Assembly: GCA_019279435.1 (NCBI GenBank)
Contig: JAAALK010000287.1
Location: 26,288,162 to 26,352,161 of the forward strand
Reading direction: 5' to 3'
Origin: Zizania palustris
Taxonomy: Eukaryota > Streptophyta > Magnoliopsida > Poales > Poaceae
DNA length: 64,000 nt
A model generated the notes under the pieces. The model worked only from the letters and a program-made list of their open reading frames with translations. It had not been told where the DNA came from and ran no database searches. Position 1 is the stretch's first letter; each line of letters begins with the position of its first letter. Of this stretch, positions 1-11,923 are shown piece after piece. The position numbers and the translations under genes were made by a program.

Positions 1-1042
1 TTAGTCTCTTAGCTTGTTCTGATGACTCTATTACACTACATGTATATAATAATACAGTATCCTAAGCGGCTACGCGTGCAGGATGCAGCATCAGCATAAC
101 CTGGTCATACAATTACCAGCTGCAATCTGACACTACCAATACTAACAGTAGCCATCATGAATAATATCATTACTTACTTTCTCAACCAGAGATGGCTGCA
201 CTAAAACTACTTACATAATTAAGCTACATGCCTGTTTCGAGGTATATCCAGGGTTGCCCTATGTTACTAAGAGGTAGTCGACCAGCCAGTGGTTCAAAGT
301 CAAATTCAAATTTGGAAAATTGGAAAATTCTGAAAATATCCTATAAATACTAGGTGCTTTATGATTTTTTGGTGATTTTTTAAATATGCCAATTTGAAAT
401 GGTTTTGTAGCACAAGATTGGTAAAAAGAAAACAATTGGGTTTGGCCCAATAGTTGCTAGTTTTTTTGGTTTTCTGTTTTTAACAAAAAACAAATATCAT
501 ACCAAATATGTTTATTATTGTATTACAATTTTTATTTACATTCCTATATTTTTCTAGATGTTTCGATATTTTTATCAGAGTACCCTGTCTCCCGAACATT
601 GAGAACATTAAAATTTAAAAGGTGGAAAAGATTTAATTCAAGGAAAATCAAGTTTGCAGCATAAATTGGTTTAGATTTTCGCTTGGCAAAGCTTCAGACA
701 CTAGAGAAAAAGCTCGGCGATTTCCTTCCACTGGACCACTCGTCATCAGTTCATCAGGGCTTAACAATGCGAGCTTTACTAGACCATCAAACATTCAAAC
801 CCACACACTCCAAAAAAAATCCAATTTTGCTCGAGCAGTTAGCCACTTAACCACTAAGTCAGCTAAAAATGTCATATTCGTATTCCTAGCATCGCCTCGG
901 TCAAACTGCGAGATCCGAAACGCGAAATAAATCCTCAATCTACCACGATTCAGCCTCGAGCACAACGAAAACGCACCAATTTGAATGGTATTTGACACAC
1001 CATGGCACAACTGAAGGAAGATAAGGCTGTGGAGTGACGTAC
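1..1042 (-). other. Intron 1 of the rhomboid-like gene, running off the left edge
   Basis: AT-rich sequence following the splice donor of the rhomboid exon (GTACGT read on the minus strand, starting at 1042). No further exon of a rhomboid core (GxSx, H) can be read on the minus strand down to base 1, so the intron is at least 1 kb long and the catalytic exons lie outside the window. Bases about 250-620 look like low-complexity repeat-derived DNA; nothing else is recognised. Confidence 0.6.
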
Positions 1043-1320
1043 GTGGCTGAGGACGGCCCGAGGAGCGGGTTCTCGCGGAGCGGCTGGAAGGAGAAGCGGC
1101 GGAGGAAGCCGCCGACGCAGGCGCCGAGGGCGCTCCCGTGCTTGGGGCAGTTGTTGACGTACATCTCAACGATGAACACGGCGATGCACGCCACGATCAC
1201 GGTCGGCACGAGCCACGGCCACCACTTCCTCTTCTCCCGCCCCTCGTACCCGCCGTAGCCGTACCCGCCGCCCCCCGCCGCCGCCGCCACGCGGCTCTTC
1301 TCCTCGCCGTTGGTCGCCAT
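1043..1320 (-). CDS. Rhomboid-like intramembrane protease, first coding exon (partial gene)
   Basis: The exon starts at the ATG at 1320 and ends at 1043 in phase 2 (92 codons plus two bases). Residues 1-30 are a Gly/Tyr-rich cytosolic tail (GGGGYGYGGYEGREK), followed by a basic/aromatic turn KWWPWLVP and the first transmembrane helix (about residues 36-50). It continues with a luminal Cys-containing stretch (NNCPKHG) and RFSFQPLRENPLLGPSSAT, typical of plant Golgi RHOMBOID-LIKE 1/2-type proteins just before the catalytic core. Plant members cleave membrane proteins within the bilayer with a Ser-His dyad; those residues would be in later exons and cannot be checked. The upstream leader (1321-1560) is CT-rich when read on the coding strand. 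Confidence 0.8.
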
Positions 1321-2415
1321 CGGTCTCCCTTTCCCCTCCTCTCGTTTCCCCTCCTCCCCTCGCCTCGCTTCAGTGGTGTAGAAGGCAAGGCGAAGCTGAA
1401 CTGAACGAACTCACGAAGTGGTGGCTGTTACTGCTGCCGCCTGGCGCCTGCTGCTGGCCTGTGGCCTCGTGGGGTTTGGCTTCGAAGCGAGGAGAAGGAG
1501 GGGAAGGGGAGAAAGAAACGAAATGATGCTGCCAGCCGGCCAGGAGATGAGACTATGAGAGGAGTAGAGGACGAGACAGCGACGGCGGGGCCCGTGGTGG
1601 GTGGAGGGGCCGTCAGGCTGGCTGGCTCCCGGGTCCCGGCACCACCGGGCGGGCGGTGAGCCGTTGCTGTCTCCGCCCCGCGCCCGAGAGAGATAGTAGA
1701 GTGGTTGGTCCGGCTCCCCCCGGCTCAAAGAAAGATGCGCGCAGTAACTGCTCCGCCTCCGCGTAGGAGGAGGAGAAAGGAGAAAGCCAAGTGGCGAACG
1801 CGCGCGGCGTGACGCGAACACGCAGGGGACGGGGGGCAGGACGATCCGATCAGGCGGGCGGCGCGGCGCGGCGCTGCGTGGCGTGGCGAGGCGAGGCGCG
1901 AAGCGTGTGGATCCGATCCGCCCGCAGGGGGGATAGTTCGATGGCACGGCACGGCACCGCGACGCGAGGGCGGCGGATGGTGGAGAGGCGGTGCGCGGTC
2001 GACGGGGGCAAAGGTGGCGCGCTGCCCGGGGCGCTTCTCGTCTCCGCTTGCGTGGCCCTGCGGCAACGGCACGGCCGGCGACCGGGTAAACGCCGGTGCA
2101 CCCGCGCGCCGTTGGGAAAAGACTAAAAAAAAGAGTGTGACCGGTATGCGAGATTTCCAGCGCGAGGCGTGGAAAAGTAACCGTACGGTTAAAAGTGGGG
2201 CCCACCGTCGACGTGGCACCACAGTGGAAACTGTCGCCGTGTCGCGCGTTAGATCTAGTTACGTGTTCTTCAAAAATATTTTGCTTACTTTTACCTACTT
2301 ATGATGGTAAAATATAATGTTTATGTATACTACGCTATACTTTATTACTATACACTCATTCACTCTCGAATTTATAATTTTGTAATCTCACCACTAATTA
2401 CCCGTATTATATATA
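1321..2415. other. GC-rich 5' region upstream of the rhomboid gene
   Basis: The first about 250 bases carry the pyrimidine-rich leader of the minus-strand rhomboid gene. Bases 1560-2120 are strongly GC-rich and contain long open frames on both strands with biased Arg/Pro/Ala/Ser composition and no recognisable domain; I regard them as composition artefacts. This stretch probably holds the promoter. From 2250 the DNA turns abruptly AT-rich. Confidence 0.45.
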
Positions 2416-2562
2416 AGGGCCAAATTTTTCTATGCCATTATAATTTTTACAGTTTTGAAATATGTCATCGGTGTGTCACTGACATATGGGACCTACCACA
2501 GTCACTGACAGTGGCATTTTTCAAATTACAAAAAATTGTAATGGCATGTTTAAAAATTTCCC
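2416..2562. mobile_element. Small foldback MITE (about 147 bp)
   Basis: The left half (AGGGCCAAATTTTTC... GCCATTATAATTTT) is the imperfect reverse complement of the right half (...AATTGTAATGGCATG... AAATTTCCC), so the unit folds into one hairpin whose loop lies around the CACTGACATATGGGACC stretch. It is flanked on both sides by TATATA, which would fit a target-site duplication inside AT repeats. No coding capacity. Confidence 0.6.
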
Positions 2563-3669
2563 TATATAGAACGGATGAATACAAACGATTCATTTTTAAT
2601 CCAAGCTAAGGTACGGAGTAACTTTCTCTTCATAGAATCCAAGGTATGGTCACCGGAGTACGTAGTACGTGACGTACTCGCCGGCTTTGACGCGCGCGCG
2701 CGCGTACGCGGCGGCGGCGGCGCAAGCGCAAGCGACCCTCAGGGCTGCCTTGCACGCGCCGACGCCGTGCGAGCGCGACGACGACGTGCCCAGCTAGCTA
2801 GCGGCATGCACGTACGCGCGCGTCGCGTCGACATCGAGCGGTCCCCGTACGTGCTCCAGCTTAGCCCGGCCGGGCGGCCCCCTGCTGCTGGCCGGCGCAT
2901 CGTTAGCTCGCCGTCATTGCAGCTGGCCAAGCTGTCCCTCCCTTTCGTCCCGACGTCCCCGTCCGTCTCGTTCTCGCCGGCGATCTCATGGCTAGCTCGC
3001 TCTCGATCTGCGCCTCCGCAAATGCCGCGCACGTACGATATAGCTGGAAGCTGGAGAGGCAGACAGTGGCGTACTGGCATGATGCCAACAGTGTACGGCT
3101 GTGCTGTGGTGCCCACCACAGAAGGCACGGATCGAACTGTACGAACAGGGACGGCTCACTTTCTTTCACGTCATGCAATGCAAGCATCTCTTGGCATAGC
3201 AGTCGAGCACGAGCAGCCCATCGAAAGTTTTCAGAATATTTGGAGTGCACTGTTTTGGATGTCCGAATTGACAATTGTAAAAGCTTCTACATATTACGTA
3301 GGTGCAAGTGATTAGCAAAAGCTGCGGTGGTGTGACGTTGTCTCGACGAGCTAGCCCAACTAGGCAAGCAACAATTTCTATGCATAGTTAGTTAGTAGCA
3401 CTAAAGAATTCGAGTGTAGTTCGTTGCCACACGCCAAAGAAACCTTACTAAAATACGGTGCAACTTTGATAACGCAAAGTTGAACCTTGCAAGCTGCAAT
3501 TGCAATTGCAACCAAACCAAACCAAACCTCGCCGTGTTTTTTTTCTGTTTCTATTTGCAACCAAACCAAACCAATCAGTAGCTACAAAATCTAAAAATAA
3601 ACTAGAATCCAAGAGCTAGAAAACACTAGCTTCTCGTGATAAGCTGCGATTTTAGATGATAAAAGTCTG
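2563..3669. other. Gene-free stretch with a GC-rich island
   Basis: Contains a GC-rich island at about 2650-3130 with CG-alternating runs near 2690-2710 and several long overlapping open frames without any recognisable domain. The sequence returns to AT-rich after 3230. CAAACCAAACC-type short repeats occur at 3515-3575. No gene can be supported. Confidence 0.4.
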
Positions 3670-4079
3670 ATGGTTGCTTGTGTTAATGTGGAGGATGTCC
3701 TTAAGAGTAAAGAACACAAAGATATTGATGAGACAAAATTATTTGGGGAGTTGAGTTTGATCCAAGATTTACTAAAAAAATCTATGGATCCTCTTGATAT
3801 TTTGAAGTTTCTAAAAAAGCGTCCCTTTTATCCAAATGCCATCATTGCATATAGAATTTTGTTAACCATTTTGGTTACTGTTGCATCTGCGGAAAGAAGC
3901 TTTTCTAAACTAAAGTTGTTGAAGTCTTACATGCGTCTACTATGACACAAGAAAGGCTCAATGGATTGGCAATGATATCAATTGAAAATGATGTCTTCGA
4001 GGATACTGATTATGAAGGTATAATTGAAGATTTTATTTCAAGAAACACTAAGCAGATGTTGCTTTTTAGTAGAACATGA
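3670..4079 (+). pseudogene. Relic of a hAT transposase (C-terminal dimerisation domain)
   Basis: The open frame at 3670-3945 ends in YPNAIIAYRILLTI, VASAERSFSKLK and LLKSYMR, the hallmark of the hAT family C-terminal dimerisation region in plant zinc-finger MYM/TTF-type transposases. The frame is then lost by a one-base shift at about 3930. The continuation in another frame (about 3932-4079) reads TMTQERLNGLAMISIEN and DTDYEGIIEDF, the usual end of the same domain, before a stop. The N-terminal BED finger and catalytic region are absent. It is therefore a truncated, frameshifted fossil. I see no terminal repeats around it, and nothing links it directly to the intact non-autonomous hAT elements at 50 and 55 kb. 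Confidence 0.85.
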
Positions 4080-4426
4080 GGTAAACACTATAGTTCAGAA
4101 GTATACATTATTAAGTACATATTATTTTTTGTAATTTTAAAGCCTCTATTATAGTCTCGTTCCGGGGGTCATTTTACTGGAGACGGGCCTGCTTTGAAGA
4201 TCTTCAAACTAGCTAGCTATAAGAATAACTGACTACTAGAAACAGAAATAAATAGGCCGCAAAATTAGCCATAATTTTATGCTTCCAACCAGGCCTAAAA
4301 TAGAAACTTAAAAACAGCTATTGGAGACTATTTTTGTAATTTTTGAATCGATGTTTGATTGTGTAAATTGAAAAGGAAATAAAAACAAAAACAAAATATT
4401 CCACTTGATGCTGGATGCTGCCATAT

Positions 4427-4536
4427 TGGGCCGGGCTCGAACCCATAGACGAGCATAGGAGAAAATATCTTCGAGTGGGCCTTGTTCGACAAGAAAGCCC
4501 AGCCCAAGATAAAAAGTAGTTGAAACCGCATGGGCC
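4427..4536 (+). promoter_or_regulatory. Cluster of site II (TGGGCC/T) elements before the PORR gene
   Basis: TGGGCC occurs at 4427-4432, 4476-4481 and 4531-4536, and the complement of TGGGCT at 4496-4501 and 4501-4506, all within 165 bases of the start codon at 4589. Such site II clusters are known from promoters of nuclear genes for organelle and translation functions in plants, which fits the downstream product. The motif assignment is direct; a role in this promoter is inference. Confidence 0.5.
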
Positions 4537-4588
4537 CATGTAAAACCACCCGACCCAACCACCGTGCAGAAACCTCGCCCAAACCCCG

Positions 4589-5956
4589 ATGCTCCGCCGC
4601 ATCGCCGCCTTCTGGCGGCCGCCGCCGCCGTGGCGCGCGGATGCGCCTGCGGCGGGATATGCGTCCAAGTCGACATCGTTACCGCAGAAGCAGCAGCGGG
4701 TCCGGGATCACGCCTTCGATGGCATCATGGAGGTCCAGAAGCGGGTACGCCGATTCCTCGCGCTCCACTCCCTCATCCTCTACGCGGCCTCCCCAACCGC
4801 GCTCGCCGGCGGCGGGGGAGGGGCCGTGTCCGTGCCGTTCTCCCGACTAGGTGCGCTCTCGCGCCGCCAGCTCAGCCTCGCGCCCCTCGACGCCGGTCGT
4901 TTCCTCCTCCGCCACCCGCACGCCTTCCACCTCTTCCTCCACCCCGTCCACCGCATTCTCCACGCCCGTCTCACCCCGCGCGCCGCTTCCGCGCTCCGCC
5001 TCGAGGCTGATGCCATCGCCTCGTCGCTACCCGTGACCATCCTCCGCCTCCGCAAGCTGCTCCTCCTCGCGCCCCCGCACCACCGCCTCCGCCTCGAGCA
5101 CATCCGCCTCCTCCGCCGCGACTTCGGCCTTCCCGACGACTTCGCCGACTCGATCATCCTATCCCACCCCGCCCTCTTCCGCCTTACCCCTGACCAGTTC
5201 GTCGAGTTCGTGCCCTCCCCCACCGATCCACCCGGCCTCACTGTCGCTGCCGTCGAGCGCGCGCGAGAGCAGCACTACCGCGAGCATCGCGCTCCTGGCG
5301 CCGGCGAGGAGGACGCGCGGTTCGCGTTCCCCACCCGCTTCCCGCCAGGCTTTAAGATCGGCAAGTACTTCCGCATTGCGGTCTGGAAATGGCAGCGACT
5401 CCCCTACGCGTCACCGTATGCTGACGTCTCCGACCACGACTTGCGCTCGCTCGAGGCACGGCGCCGCATGGAGAAGCGCGCCGTCGCTGGGGTCCATGAG
5501 CTGCTATCTCTCACTGTTGAGAAGCGCACAACACTGGAGCGTCTTGCACTGTTCCGTGATGCTCTCGGCGTGCCCAAGAAGATCAAAGAGTTTTTGCTGA
5601 AGTATCAGGGCATATTTTACATATCCACAAGGGGAAATCAGGGGAAGCTGCACACCGTGTTCCTCCGGGAGGCGTACTACAAAGGTGAACTCGTGGATCC
5701 CAATGGGATATATTTGGCAAGGAGGAGACTGGAAGAGCTGCTCATGTTGAACCCGGAGAAGGCGAATTTGGACCGAATGTTCACCAGCATGGGTCGTGGA
5801 TGGGATGAGCTTGGTGGTGGTCGTCATGGGGGAGCAGAATTGAGGGAGGAGTTCCTTGGTGACACAGGTGGTAGGAAAGGGAGTATTAAGGTTGATGGTG
5901 ATGATGGTGAAGAGAGTGGAGAGGAGTCAGGAGTTGAGTCACTCTACATTGAGTGA
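4589..5956 (+). CDS. PORR-domain organelle RNA-binding protein (intronless, 455 aa)
   Basis: An intact single-exon gene. Residues 1-40 look like an organelle presequence, more mitochondrial than plastid in style (MLRRIAAFWRPP, then AAGYASKS). From about residue 45 the whole length follows the plant organelle RNA recognition (PORR, formerly DUF860) family: KRVRRFLALHSLILYA, the hydrophobic FLLRHPHAFHLF repeat, LRRDFGLPDDFADSIILSHP, FPTRFPPGFKIGKYFR, WQRLPYASPY and FLLKYQGIFYISTRGN, VFLREAYYKGELVDPN. Family members (WTF1, RPD1, WTF9) bind organelle introns and support group II intron splicing. The last 70 residues are an acidic, Gly-rich tail. GC content falls sharply from the 5' to the 3' part, as is usual in grasses. 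Target RNA cannot be deduced. Confidence 0.9.
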   Translation: MLRRIAAFWRPPPPWRADAPAAGYASKSTSLPQKQQRVRDHAFDGIMEVQKRVRRFLALHSLILYAASPTALAGGGGGAVSVPFSRLGALSRRQLSLAPLDAGRFLLRHPHAFHLFLHPVHRILHARLTPRAASALRLEADAIASSLPVTILRLRKLLLLAPPHHRLRLEHIRLLRRDFGLPDDFADSIILSHPALFRLTPDQFVEFVPSPTDPPGLTVAAVERAREQHYREHRAPGAGEEDARFAFPTRFPPGFKIGKYFRIAVWKWQRLPYASPYADVSDHDLRSLEARRRMEKRAVAGVHELLSLTVEKRTTLERLALFRDALGVPKKIKEFLLKYQGIFYISTRGNQGKLHTVFLREAYYKGELVDPNGIYLARRRLEELLMLNPEKANLDRMFTSMGRGWDELGGGRHGGAELREEFLGDTGGRKGSIKVDGDDGEESGEESGVESLYIE

Positions 5957-8900
5957 GGAACACACTCATACAGTGGCGCACTGGCACTGAATACACTAGG
6001 GAAGCTTGCTTTCTACAACAAGCATCGACATTGTCTGTAGGCTCGCTTTCTTCTGCTGGTGAATTAACACTGCAGTATAGTTATGTTAATTGATAAGAGG
6101 ATATTGCAATGTTGCATCCTGACTTCCTGAGCCTAGAATTAGAGAGAGGTCTTGTGCTAAAACTGTTGATATTGTCAAACCTGAGTTGTCAAATGAAGAC
6201 TCTGACTCTGGGTGCTATCATGCATCTGAACTGCAATGGTCGGATACTTGGATATCGTCTTTGTGTTGTACTCCCTTCTATGAAGAAGGAACAAAGAGAG
6301 GTAGAGGAACCTAGAACCCCTTTTGTCATTTTAAGCACGTATGTTTCTGAGCAAATTTTGCTAAGTGTTGTGAGCAGACTCACACTAGGAGTGGATCTAT
6401 TTCTCCACTTAAAGCACTTAAAGCAGTTTATGTATTAGAGATTCACATTACCATATCAAAATTCTGTGATTGCATTATCTACTGATTCTTGTATGCTGTA
6501 TAGAAACAATTGAACTTTTGTGTGTAATAAATTTTACACGGACTGAAATTCAGACTGAACTTTTGTGTGTAAATTGTAACAAGAATTTATTGAATATCAG
6601 TATTAATGTTTCCATTGAACTGGTATTTGTCAACATCACATTTAATCCTGTTAATTGTTGGATGTCTGTCTTGCTATGTCTTGACTGAGAAATATGGAAA
6701 TACAGTGGTCCATGAAAATTTATTTCAAGGAAAAATAAGGTTAGCTTGAAACAGTCCATGTAAATCATAGCAGGCCATTTTAAGGTTTATCGTTGGGTAC
6801 ATGTTTTCCCTTACAGTTGTACCAATAAGTTGATGACCATCTTTGTTTCTATCAAGTTGGCCTTCTGCATGACAGGATCCTTTTGTCTTATGTACTCATG
6901 TCTCATGGTATGTTTGGATTTGAGGGGTTGTCCTGGGAATTTAGTCTAGGCACTAATATTTACCCTTGGTGCTTAATTAACTGAGGATTGTTGCATCTCA
7001 CTATGTTTTGATATGTTATTATCATTCTTTATGGACTAGCTTGCAAACATGATGTGTGTTCTGTCCATTGGGGTAGCTGAACTATCTGAGTTTTTTCCTT
7101 TTCCTTTGTTATGGTCAACAACCATTGGTATTGTTCTTTACCATCCAAAGACATTTGAATTTTGAACTTTGTTCACAGCTTCATGGTTGTCAAACAGCAC
7201 TAACTGGCTCATTAAGCCAAAAAGAATTTCATTTTCATTTTACTTAGCGACTAATCGGATTGACCGTTCTTTGGAATATTGTTCGTGTTCTGAATACCTG
7301 CAATCCCTTGGCTAACAAAATGATCCTGCTGTGCAAAACAACAGATGTTCACAGGTGAATGGAGCCGTACTGGCTTCCAAGTCTGCAATGATGAAAATTT
7401 AGAATATACAGTGCATGTAGAACCTTGAAAGGGTAATCAATATACAGTGCAAAAGGTACTGATGAAAATTCCGAAAATAAATATTACAGGAAGCGCCCTT
7501 TCAATTTGGAACAGAATGATGAAGCTTTATGTAGCACTTTTTGAGGTCTGCAGCTTGCTTACTGTAGGTTGGCTACCCTGATGTCATGCTGGTTTGTCCT
7601 GTGTTTATTTGTTGTGAATGTTGTGCTCTGCAATATGCACTGAAATGGTGTAACGTGTTGGCAGTTTATAGGACTTTTTCTTCTAGATATCAACTTACAT
7701 GATATTGTGAAGTCACTAGATTGTACCTGAAGTCGCGTATGGTTATAATGTTTGGTGTTGTCTATCAAAGATGCTGCCATCAATTGTTTCCTATTTTTAC
7801 TGACATGCGGATGTTTTGATCTTCTAAGTGATGGCCTTCTTTTTTGGTTCCTTTTTCCTTTTTATATCATTGACAGAGCCTACTTTTAAACTTTAAAGGT
7901 TGTTTAGTTGTTAACAAGACCCTATTTGACTATAGTTTGATCTGAATTCTGAACTGCCTTGTCTTCTTGCCACATGAAATTGTTAGCTCTCCCTTCCAAA
8001 CAGTAATATCAAGTCATAAACTAACATTAATATTATCTGCTCATACCAGATAACTATGTTTTTTTTTTCATTTTGTACTTCTTGTGCGATGGAACTTCAA
8101 TTATGATGATTGTGTTTGCTATCTAGCTGTTTGTCCTTTTTTGGCACTCTGTTTGTTTGCAAGTATCATTACATGCTTATAGCAATTGGTCTATTTCTTC
8201 TTGTATCATGTATTGATGACAGTATGGGTTAAGGGATAATGTATTGTACAACAATCGAGCTCAAACATTCATTTATGATGTTCAAGTGTTTCTGAAGATT
8301 GAAATGTACAAAATCGCGTTATGTTGTCCACAATCCAAGTGACACATTAAGCAGGTCACTCTCCCTCTATTTAAATTGCATGATAGTAAGCTTTTCTATC
8401 AGCTTTTGTAACTCTGCTTTCATTTTCAGGTATCTCTTTTGTTCTCTATTTTTTTGTCTGCTCTGTAATTGCTCTTTTGAGAAAGTCATCCAAGATTATT
8501 CTGTGCACCAAATCATGTTCCCAAATATTTAATTATTTTTCATAAGGCATCATGCAGTGTTTTGTTATTGTACTTGTGTCTGGGAGGTTCTCACTGAGCC
8601 AACTGTTTTTCTTGAATGATCCAGAGCAAAGAAAAGTGATATATGCTCTACATTGCACTTGTTATATCTGGAGATATCATCATGTATCATTTATGTTGCC
8701 TATATTAACTGGATTCTTTTGGCCCACAGGTATGTTGACATCTCACAGATTTTTAATTTCCTATTAATTATGCTGATTTGAATTAATTGTGTATGGATGT
8801 ATTGGGTACGGTCGGTTGGTATGGCGAGATTAATTGCCATTGCTGTTAAGCCTATCTAATTAGGTGGGTTGGAGGGATCCAAGGCCGTATTTGGCTCAAG

Positions 8901-9600
8901 GTATCCATCATCCGAGGTTATTAATTAATGTTAGGTGTATCCGTAGATAGTAAATGTTATGTTACTTTTGAACTCGTTTTGGGCAGTTAATTTGTTCTCC
9001 TTTGGTTGCCTGTTTAACTAATGTAAATGCTTGCAATGTGCAAATCTTGATTTGGGAGGAGTTGAGCCTTGAGAGGCTGACATGGTAATGTTTGTTAAGG
9101 TCAAGCTTTTTTTTATTGTGAATACAGGTCTCCCTCTCTCTCTCAATTCGTTTGCTTTATACTCCAGTTGTACTAGACGTACTATCAGTACTATGAATTT
9201 GATATTTGTTCACAGGGTGGTCTAAATCAGATCAATGCTAATGCAGGATTTTGTTTCTGAGATTCCAATGCACGGGGTCTTGATGTTATCACTAGTACCA
9301 CCTGTCAAGTCAGATGCAACTCGTACCAAATCTCCTCATTTATTTCTGAATGGAAAAAAGGGTAAAAGGATGAGCTGCCACCTTAGAATTCCTCTATCCG
9401 GTCGGTACCAGGTACAGCCCTCTTCTTTTTCCATGGTTGTCAGGTCAGGCCGTGCGGTGTGCATTCGTGCATATTTCATATTGACATCAAAGAACCGTCT
9501 CATAGCCTAGATGCTGTATTCTCATTTTCTCTGAAAAACTCTACTCGATTTGGCCGGGTCTGTTTTTAAGGGATACATGATGTTTGTGCCAAGATTTACG
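5957..9600 (+). other. T-rich region downstream of the PORR gene, possibly 3' UTR with introns
   Basis: No protein gene can be supported. The plus strand is persistently T-rich (runs of TTTT, TTTG, CTTT), as in U-rich plant introns, and contains acceptor-like stretches such as the T-rich tract ending in CACAG near 9216. Long spliced 3' UTRs are common in plant organelle RNA-binding protein genes, so part may be transcribed with the PORR gene. This is inference from base composition only. Confidence 0.35.
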
Positions 9601-11675
9601 TGACTCGCCATTTGCAGATTTGCCTGTCTTGCTCTGCTTAATGACGCATGCCAACCTGCTGATGGTGCCCCTCTGACTGTGATCACTGATCACGCAGCCA
9701 TGCGTTCGTCCGGTTGCGAGCGGCAGCAAGCTGTGCTCCCTTCCTGGGCTGGACTCATGCACATGAACGCCGCCCCCCACACTTGAGCCGGCATTCCGGC
9801 AATGCTCCGCGTCACCGCGGCGCGTGCTATCTAATTATCTATCCATTCATGATCCGATCAGTTTTTCAGCCTTTAGCAGTAGTTCAGCCTACTGGCAAAA
9901 GGGTGAAGCGTACGCCCAGCTTTGGATGTTTAGCGGCAGAAATCACAATGAACGGATTGATGCTCGTCACAGGTAACAGTAACAGTTTTGGGAACAGGAC
10001 CACGTGAAGAATAGTAGTGTCCAGCTTTGTGGGCGCAGCTAACACATGCATGCATGCTGCTCTCTTTTGGGGTTAAACATGATCTATGGTACGTGCATGC
10101 ATAAAGTCAATATATTATATATCTACACTGACTGATCTGGTAAACCATGATGCTCCATTTATGTACTTGCCGTGTGGTTCAGGTTTAAAATAATGATGCT
10201 GTTTCAACCAACATGCACTCTGTGACTGTAAAGATCACCGAAATGCAGCAGTTGGTAACTCATTTTATCTACACGTTTTTTTTTGTATGCATGTATGATA
10301 TGATCTCTGCAGACAACTGGATGCTACAGCATGCATAACCACCGACCCTCGTGATTCTGATGGATCGCTGTTACCGTCGTCAGTGTCCTTTTTACCGGCT
10401 AACATTTTTGTTCGTTGCGAGCTGCAGATTTTTCAGCCTGTGAAAGATGGACGACTTTCCTTCCGGCGTCAAACCATCAGTCTGAAAAGTATTTTCTTTT
10501 GAAGGGTGTCTCTGTCTGAACTCTGAAAAGCACCGGTCGTTGGCGACTGTTAGAGATGAACTGCATGGCATCGACAGCTGATTGCAGAAAACCTTTGGAT
10601 GCTCTCGATCGACTGATCGGCCCGTTGCTAGGAGGACGTCTCTGCAGAAAACTGTACAAGAACAAGGTTTTGATCTCTTTACGCTAACAAAAGTCAAAAA
10701 CATTTCCTGCTTTGACAATCAAATCTCTAAAGAATTTATACTGATTGTTCGGTTCCGATGCGTGCGGCGTGCCACAGCTAGTCAGCTAGCTTTGGTGGGC
10801 GGGAACCGCGAAAAGTGACGGCCAGGATCGAAGCAGCTAGAGCGCTGCAGCAACAACGTCGCCATCGTGCCGTGCAAGCTGGCTGTTCTTGGTGGGTGTA
10901 TGCGGTGCCGTCCCTCCCGGTGTCCCATCATCCATGGCTGGCTTCTCTAGACTCTAGAGGCCACCAGCATCTTCTGAGCACAACAGTCAACATTTGGCCG
11001 CAGTACCGGACCTTGACAACTACTGCTGCAGCACCCGCCCACGGCCCATCGGTGTCCTACGTGTGCTCCTGTGGCGCCGGCGTTGAAAGAGGGAGCTAAC
11101 ACACAAGGCATGAGCTAACTAACATAGCTCAGAGATTGCTTGGGACGCGCTACTGTTTTTCTCCGTTCTTATGAAAAATGAAACCAGGAGAAGCGTTTGA
11201 GCTTGAAACATGTATTGTCCGCTTAATGAGACTCTGACAACTGATTCATCTTACGTTTTCTTTCAGGGGGCGGCCGGGCGGCTCCGATTCAATCAGAAGT
11301 ACGTCAGAACTGAGGATCCTCCTCAACAAAGCCGGCAGCTAGCGTGCAGAGCAGAGCGAGTGCGTCGTTGTACAGTATTATAGGGAGCGGCAGATCTGGG
11401 GTGAGGTGGGGATGCATTGCAAGGCAAGGCGACGAACACTGCGACTTTGTGATGGGATGAGCTAGGCGTGTCTGTGTGACTGTGAGCTGCTCAGGATGGG
11501 CAGCCAGCCAGCACAATTTATTGCGCGGCCGGCCACGGTGGGGACCCACACCAGTAAGTGCGTTAAATTTCCGTTTTTAAGTTCATAATGATTTTATTTC
11601 ACTTTTGATTATTATTATTATTATTATGTTCCAAAAGAATATCTCCATGGTTTTTTGATGGGTTAGTTTAGTATA
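9601..11675. other. Gene-free stretch
   Basis: Mixed composition with short open frames of up to about 108 codons on either strand, none with a recognisable domain. Repeated GCATGCATG tracts occur near 10045 and 10095. I see no RNA gene. Nothing else can be supported. Confidence 0.4.
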
Positions 11676-11923
11676 CTCCATCCGGTACAAAAATAAATTG
11701 TTTAGGCTTATCAAGAGTTTGCTAAAACAAGTTGTTTTGTATTTTATTGTGTATCTTGCACAACTATACTCCTCAAATAGTACTATTTCTTTCTTATTTT
11801 TTGTGCTATGTTTACTCTTACACTATATTTAATAAAAACAAACATAGAAAGTGTACACTGATTAATTGCTCTTTGGTATGTGAAATTATATCTAAAACTA
11901 CTTGTTTTTATGTACCGGGGGAG
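11676..11923. mobile_element. Stowaway-type MITE (248 bp)
   Basis: Begins CTCCATCCGGTAC after a TA and ends GTACCGGGGGAG before a TA, matching the Stowaway terminal consensus CTCCCTCCGT-like ends and TA target duplication of Tc1/mariner-derived MITEs. The interior shares the CTATATTTAATAAAAACAAA and TAATTGCTCTTT-like phrases with the two elements at 22.0-22.6 kb, so the three belong to one family. Confidence 0.85.

Noticed and set aside
1411..2205. 264-codon minus-strand open frame upstream of the rhomboid exon
   Set aside because: Arg/Pro/Ser-rich composition in GC-rich leader and promoter DNA, overlapping other long frames, and no domain.
2575..3315. 246-codon plus-strand open frame
   Set aside because: Starts in AT-rich repeat DNA and crosses a GC-rich island with shadows on the other strand; no recognisable motif.
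4425..4455. GGGTTCGAGCCC-like motif on the minus strand resembling a tRNA T-arm
   Set aside because: No acceptor stem, D-arm or anticodon arm can be folded around it; the sequence is explained by site II promoter motifs.
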